From: Leadbetterella sp.
GTDB taxonomy: Bacteria > Bacteroidota > Bacteroidia > Cytophagales > Spirosomataceae
Direction of reading: 5' to 3'
Assembly: GCA_019638185.1 (NCBI GenBank)
Contig: JAHBUH010000033.1
Location: forward strand, 1 to 35,604
DNA: 35,604 nt
Notes under the pieces: generated by a model
What the model was told of the DNA's origin: nothing
Databases searched by the model: none
What the model saw: only the letters and a program-made list of their open reading frames with translations
Program-made: the position numbers and the translations under genes
Shown here: piece after piece, positions 34,175 through 35,604 of the stretch
Layout: each line of letters begins with the position of its first letter
How positions within the stretch are numbered: the first letter of the stretch is position 1

Positions 34175-34186
34175 AATCATACCTCT

Positions 34187-34208
34187 TTGTGGGTCACAAG
34201 ATTTTGGC
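34187..34208 (+). terminator. Weak hairpin after the NIPSNAP gene
   Basis: TTGTG (34187-34191) and CACAA (34195-34199) form a short stem around GGT, followed by GATTTTGG. The stem is short and the T run poor, so termination would be partial at best. Confidence 0.3.
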
Positions 34209-34253
34209 GGATCCGGATATACCCGTTCAGATGAAAATTTTTAATTAAAAAGC

Positions 34254-35297
34254 ATGAGAAAAAGCATCCTGTTCCTCCTCCTATCATGGACAGTAGCGGC
34301 TAACGCCCAGGTTACTGACCCGGTGGATTCCCTGATCACGGCTGAAATGATCAGCGCGCGTATTCCCGGTGCGGCGCTGGCGGTGATCAAAGACGGGAAA
34401 GTGGTGAAAAAAGAGGGTTACGGGCTGGCTAATGTGGAGACCCAAACGCCGGTTTCTCCTGTTTCGGTCTTTAAAATAGCTTCCATCAGTAAACCCATGA
34501 TCGCTATGGGCATCATGATGCTGGCGGAAGAAGGAAAATTAAAGCTGGATGACCCGGTAAGCCAGTATCTCCCTGCTACACCGGAATCATGGAAGGCCAT
34601 TACTATCCGGCACTTTTTGTCGCATACGTCCGGGGTGGTGAGGGAGTCTCCGGGTTTTGACGGCTACCTGATCCAGCCGGACACTAACGTTATCAAAGCC
34701 GCTTATGGAGAGCCACTGCGGTTTACGCCGGGAGAAAAATACGAATATTGCAATGTGGGTTATTACTCGCTGGCGGAGATCATCCGGGTGGTATCCGGGA
34801 AACCCTGGCATGAGTTTCTCGGCGAAAGAATCTTCCGGCCACTGAATATGACGGATACGCGTACCACCAGCTTTACGGAGATTGTACCTAACCGCGTGAA
34901 TGCCTATACCCTGGAAAACGGTAAACCGGAAAATGCGGTGCCCTTTTTTACTCTCCGGCCCAGTGGCGCCTTCCTGTCTTCTCTGCGTGACCTGATTCTT
35001 TGGAACGAAGCCCTGACGCAGCGCCGGCTGCTGAAACCCGAATCGTATAATGCCATCTGGACGCCTTTTAAACTGAATAACGGGACAGATTCGGAATACG
35101 GGCTGGGATGGAGCATTGACCGGAAAAATAACCGGTCAAGGGTGCGGCATGGCGGCTCCCTTAACGGTTTTAAGTCGGAATTTGTCTATTACCGCGGTGC
35201 GGAGCTGACCGTAATCCTCCTCACCAACCTGGATGAGGCCGTTCCGGCCAGAATAGCGGAAAAGGTGGCAGAGCTGTACCTGGCAGGCTCCGAATAA
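34254..35297 (+). CDS. Secreted serine hydrolase, beta-lactamase family (class C/penicillin-binding type)
   Basis: 347 residues. Signal peptide 1-18 (cleavage after ANA). The three catalytic motifs are present: S77-x-x-K80 (SISK), Y165-x-N167 (YCN) and H299-G-G (in place of KTG). The His variant of the third motif is typical of the esterase/peptidase branch (EstB, LACTB-like) rather than resistance enzymes. It probably acts in the periplasm on peptides or esters; true beta-lactamase activity is unlikely. A 79-base spacer separates it from the NIPSNAP gene; that spacer has a TTTTTAATTAAAAA palindrome but no clear promoter. Confidence 0.92.
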   Translation: MRKSILFLLLSWTVAANAQVTDPVDSLITAEMISARIPGAALAVIKDGKVVKKEGYGLANVETQTPVSPVSVFKIASISKPMIAMGIMMLAEEGKLKLDDPVSQYLPATPESWKAITIRHFLSHTSGVVRESPGFDGYLIQPDTNVIKAAYGEPLRFTPGEKYEYCNVGYYSLAEIIRVVSGKPWHEFLGERIFRPLNMTDTRTTSFTEIVPNRVNAYTLENGKPENAVPFFTLRPSGAFLSSLRDLILWNEALTQRRLLKPESYNAIWTPFKLNNGTDSEYGLGWSIDRKNNRSRVRHGGSLNGFKSEFVYYRGAELTVILLTNLDEAVPARIAEKVAELYLAGSE

Positions 35298-35299
35298 AA

Positions 35300-35319
35300 A
35301 CCTGTTACAGGAAGCAGGT
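35300..35319 (-). terminator. Terminator for the GH30 gene
   Basis: On the minus strand ACCTG and CAGGT pair around a 10-base loop and are followed by TTTTTATT. It lies between two converging genes and starts 13 bases after the GH30 stop. Confidence 0.5.
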
Positions 35320-35331
35320 GCCTGAAAAAGC

Positions 35332-35604
35332 CTACTCCAGAACATAGGTAATAACCGATCTGGGCTCCTGGTTAAAAGTGACTTGTGCGTTCCCCCGCAC
35401 TATATTGACTTTCTGAAAGTTATTGGCGTCATTGAGGATTACTACGGCCACGGTACCGTCAGGGTTTTTAAAGGCTACCTGCTCCACGGCCGTCACGGGG
35501 TTAGTTTTAATCCTTTTTGCCCCATCTTCCACAAATTTACTCAGATGTGCTATAGCATAGTATTCTACATTGCGATGGATAAAGCCGCCCTCAGATATGG
35601 TAAT
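35332..35604 (-). CDS. C-terminal end of a GH30 family glycosidase (glucosylceramidase type), truncated by the window
   Basis: The frame is open to the window edge on the minus strand: 90 residues, starting ITISEGGFIHRNVEYYAIAH. The part just inside the edge (RNVEYYAIAHLSKFV) and the following beta-rich segment (VEQVAFKNPDGTVAVVILNDANN) match the end of the catalytic barrel and the C-terminal beta-sandwich of GH30 enzymes. These cleave beta-glucosidic, beta-1,6-glucan or related links. Most of the gene, including the catalytic residues, lies outside the window, so substrate cannot be judged. Confidence 0.85.
   Translation of the reverse strand: MTISEGGFIHRNVEYYAIAHLSKFVEDGAKRIKTNPVTAVEQVAFKNPDGTVAVVILNDANNFQKVNIVRGNAQVTFNQEPRSVITYVLE

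Noticed and set aside
34254-35297. Antibiotic-resistance beta-lactamase.
   Set aside because: The third motif is HGG rather than KTG, pointing to the esterase/peptidase branch of the family.
1-35604. CRISPR array, prophage, rRNA or tRNA genes.
   Set aside because: No regularly spaced repeats, phage structural or integrase genes, or RNA gene signatures were seen on either strand.

Overview
The window looks like a chromosomal segment of a Bacteroidetes (Bacteroidota) bacterium, most likely Cytophagales or a related group. The evidence is a SusC/SusD pair under an ECF sigma/FecR regulator, several promoters of the Bacteroidetes type (TAnnTTTG), a surface-lipoprotein signal on SusD, NIPSNAP and GH30 genes, and zinc-free forms of ribosomal proteins L36 and S14. 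Base composition is close to even, except for one clearly AT-rich stretch at about 13380-14070.

Layout, left to right. (1) 1-1020: 3' part of cysN (sulfate activation), ended by a long hairpin. (2) 1136-3906, plus strand: a membrane histidine kinase, a stand-alone receiver protein, and a receiver fused to a class III adenylate cyclase. These form a compact signalling operon that appears to link a two-component system to cAMP. (3) 3990-13372, plus strand: ECF sigma factor, FecR-type anti-sigma factor, SusC-type TonB-dependent transporter with an N-terminal STN signalling domain, SusD lipoprotein, and, behind a strong terminator and its own promoter, a lipoprotein PQQ dehydrogenase with an inserted cytochrome c domain. 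This reads as regulated outer-membrane uptake next to a periplasmic oxidation enzyme; the substrate cannot be read from the sequence. (4) 13373-14066: AT-rich block with inverted repeats and one phage-type ORF6N gene, probably acquired. (5) 14120-29288, minus strand: the S10-spc-alpha ribosomal supercluster in one run: rplC, rplD, rplW, rplB, rpsS, rplV, rpsC, rplP, rpmC, rpsQ, rplN, rplX, rplE, rpsN, rpsH, rplF, rplR, rpsE, rpmD, rplO, secY, map, infA, rpmJ, rpsM, rpsK, rpsD, rpoA, rplQ. rpsJ (S10) is not in front of rplC. There is a good promoter in front of rplC and a near-identical internal one in front of rpsH, and several intergenic hairpins. (6) 29289-29672: 384 bases without a gene, carrying the rplC promoter and, about 260 bases further upstream, a second promoter-like site; a structured RNA or long leader is possible here. 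(7) 29673-35604: membrane-anchored M19 dipeptidase (minus), a LytS-type kinase/LytTR regulator pair (minus), a secreted double-NIPSNAP protein (plus), a serine hydrolase of the beta-lactamase family (plus), and the C-terminal end of a GH30 glycosidase (minus, running off the window).

Most of the window is conventional. The points most worth a second look are the uncharacterised stretch upstream of rplC, the separation of rpsJ from the cluster, the kinase-receiver-cyclase operon, the ECF/FecR/SusCD/PQQ-dehydrogenase neighbourhood with a terminator hairpin in the susC leader, and the AT-rich ORF6N island. I found no clear evidence of a wholly new system.
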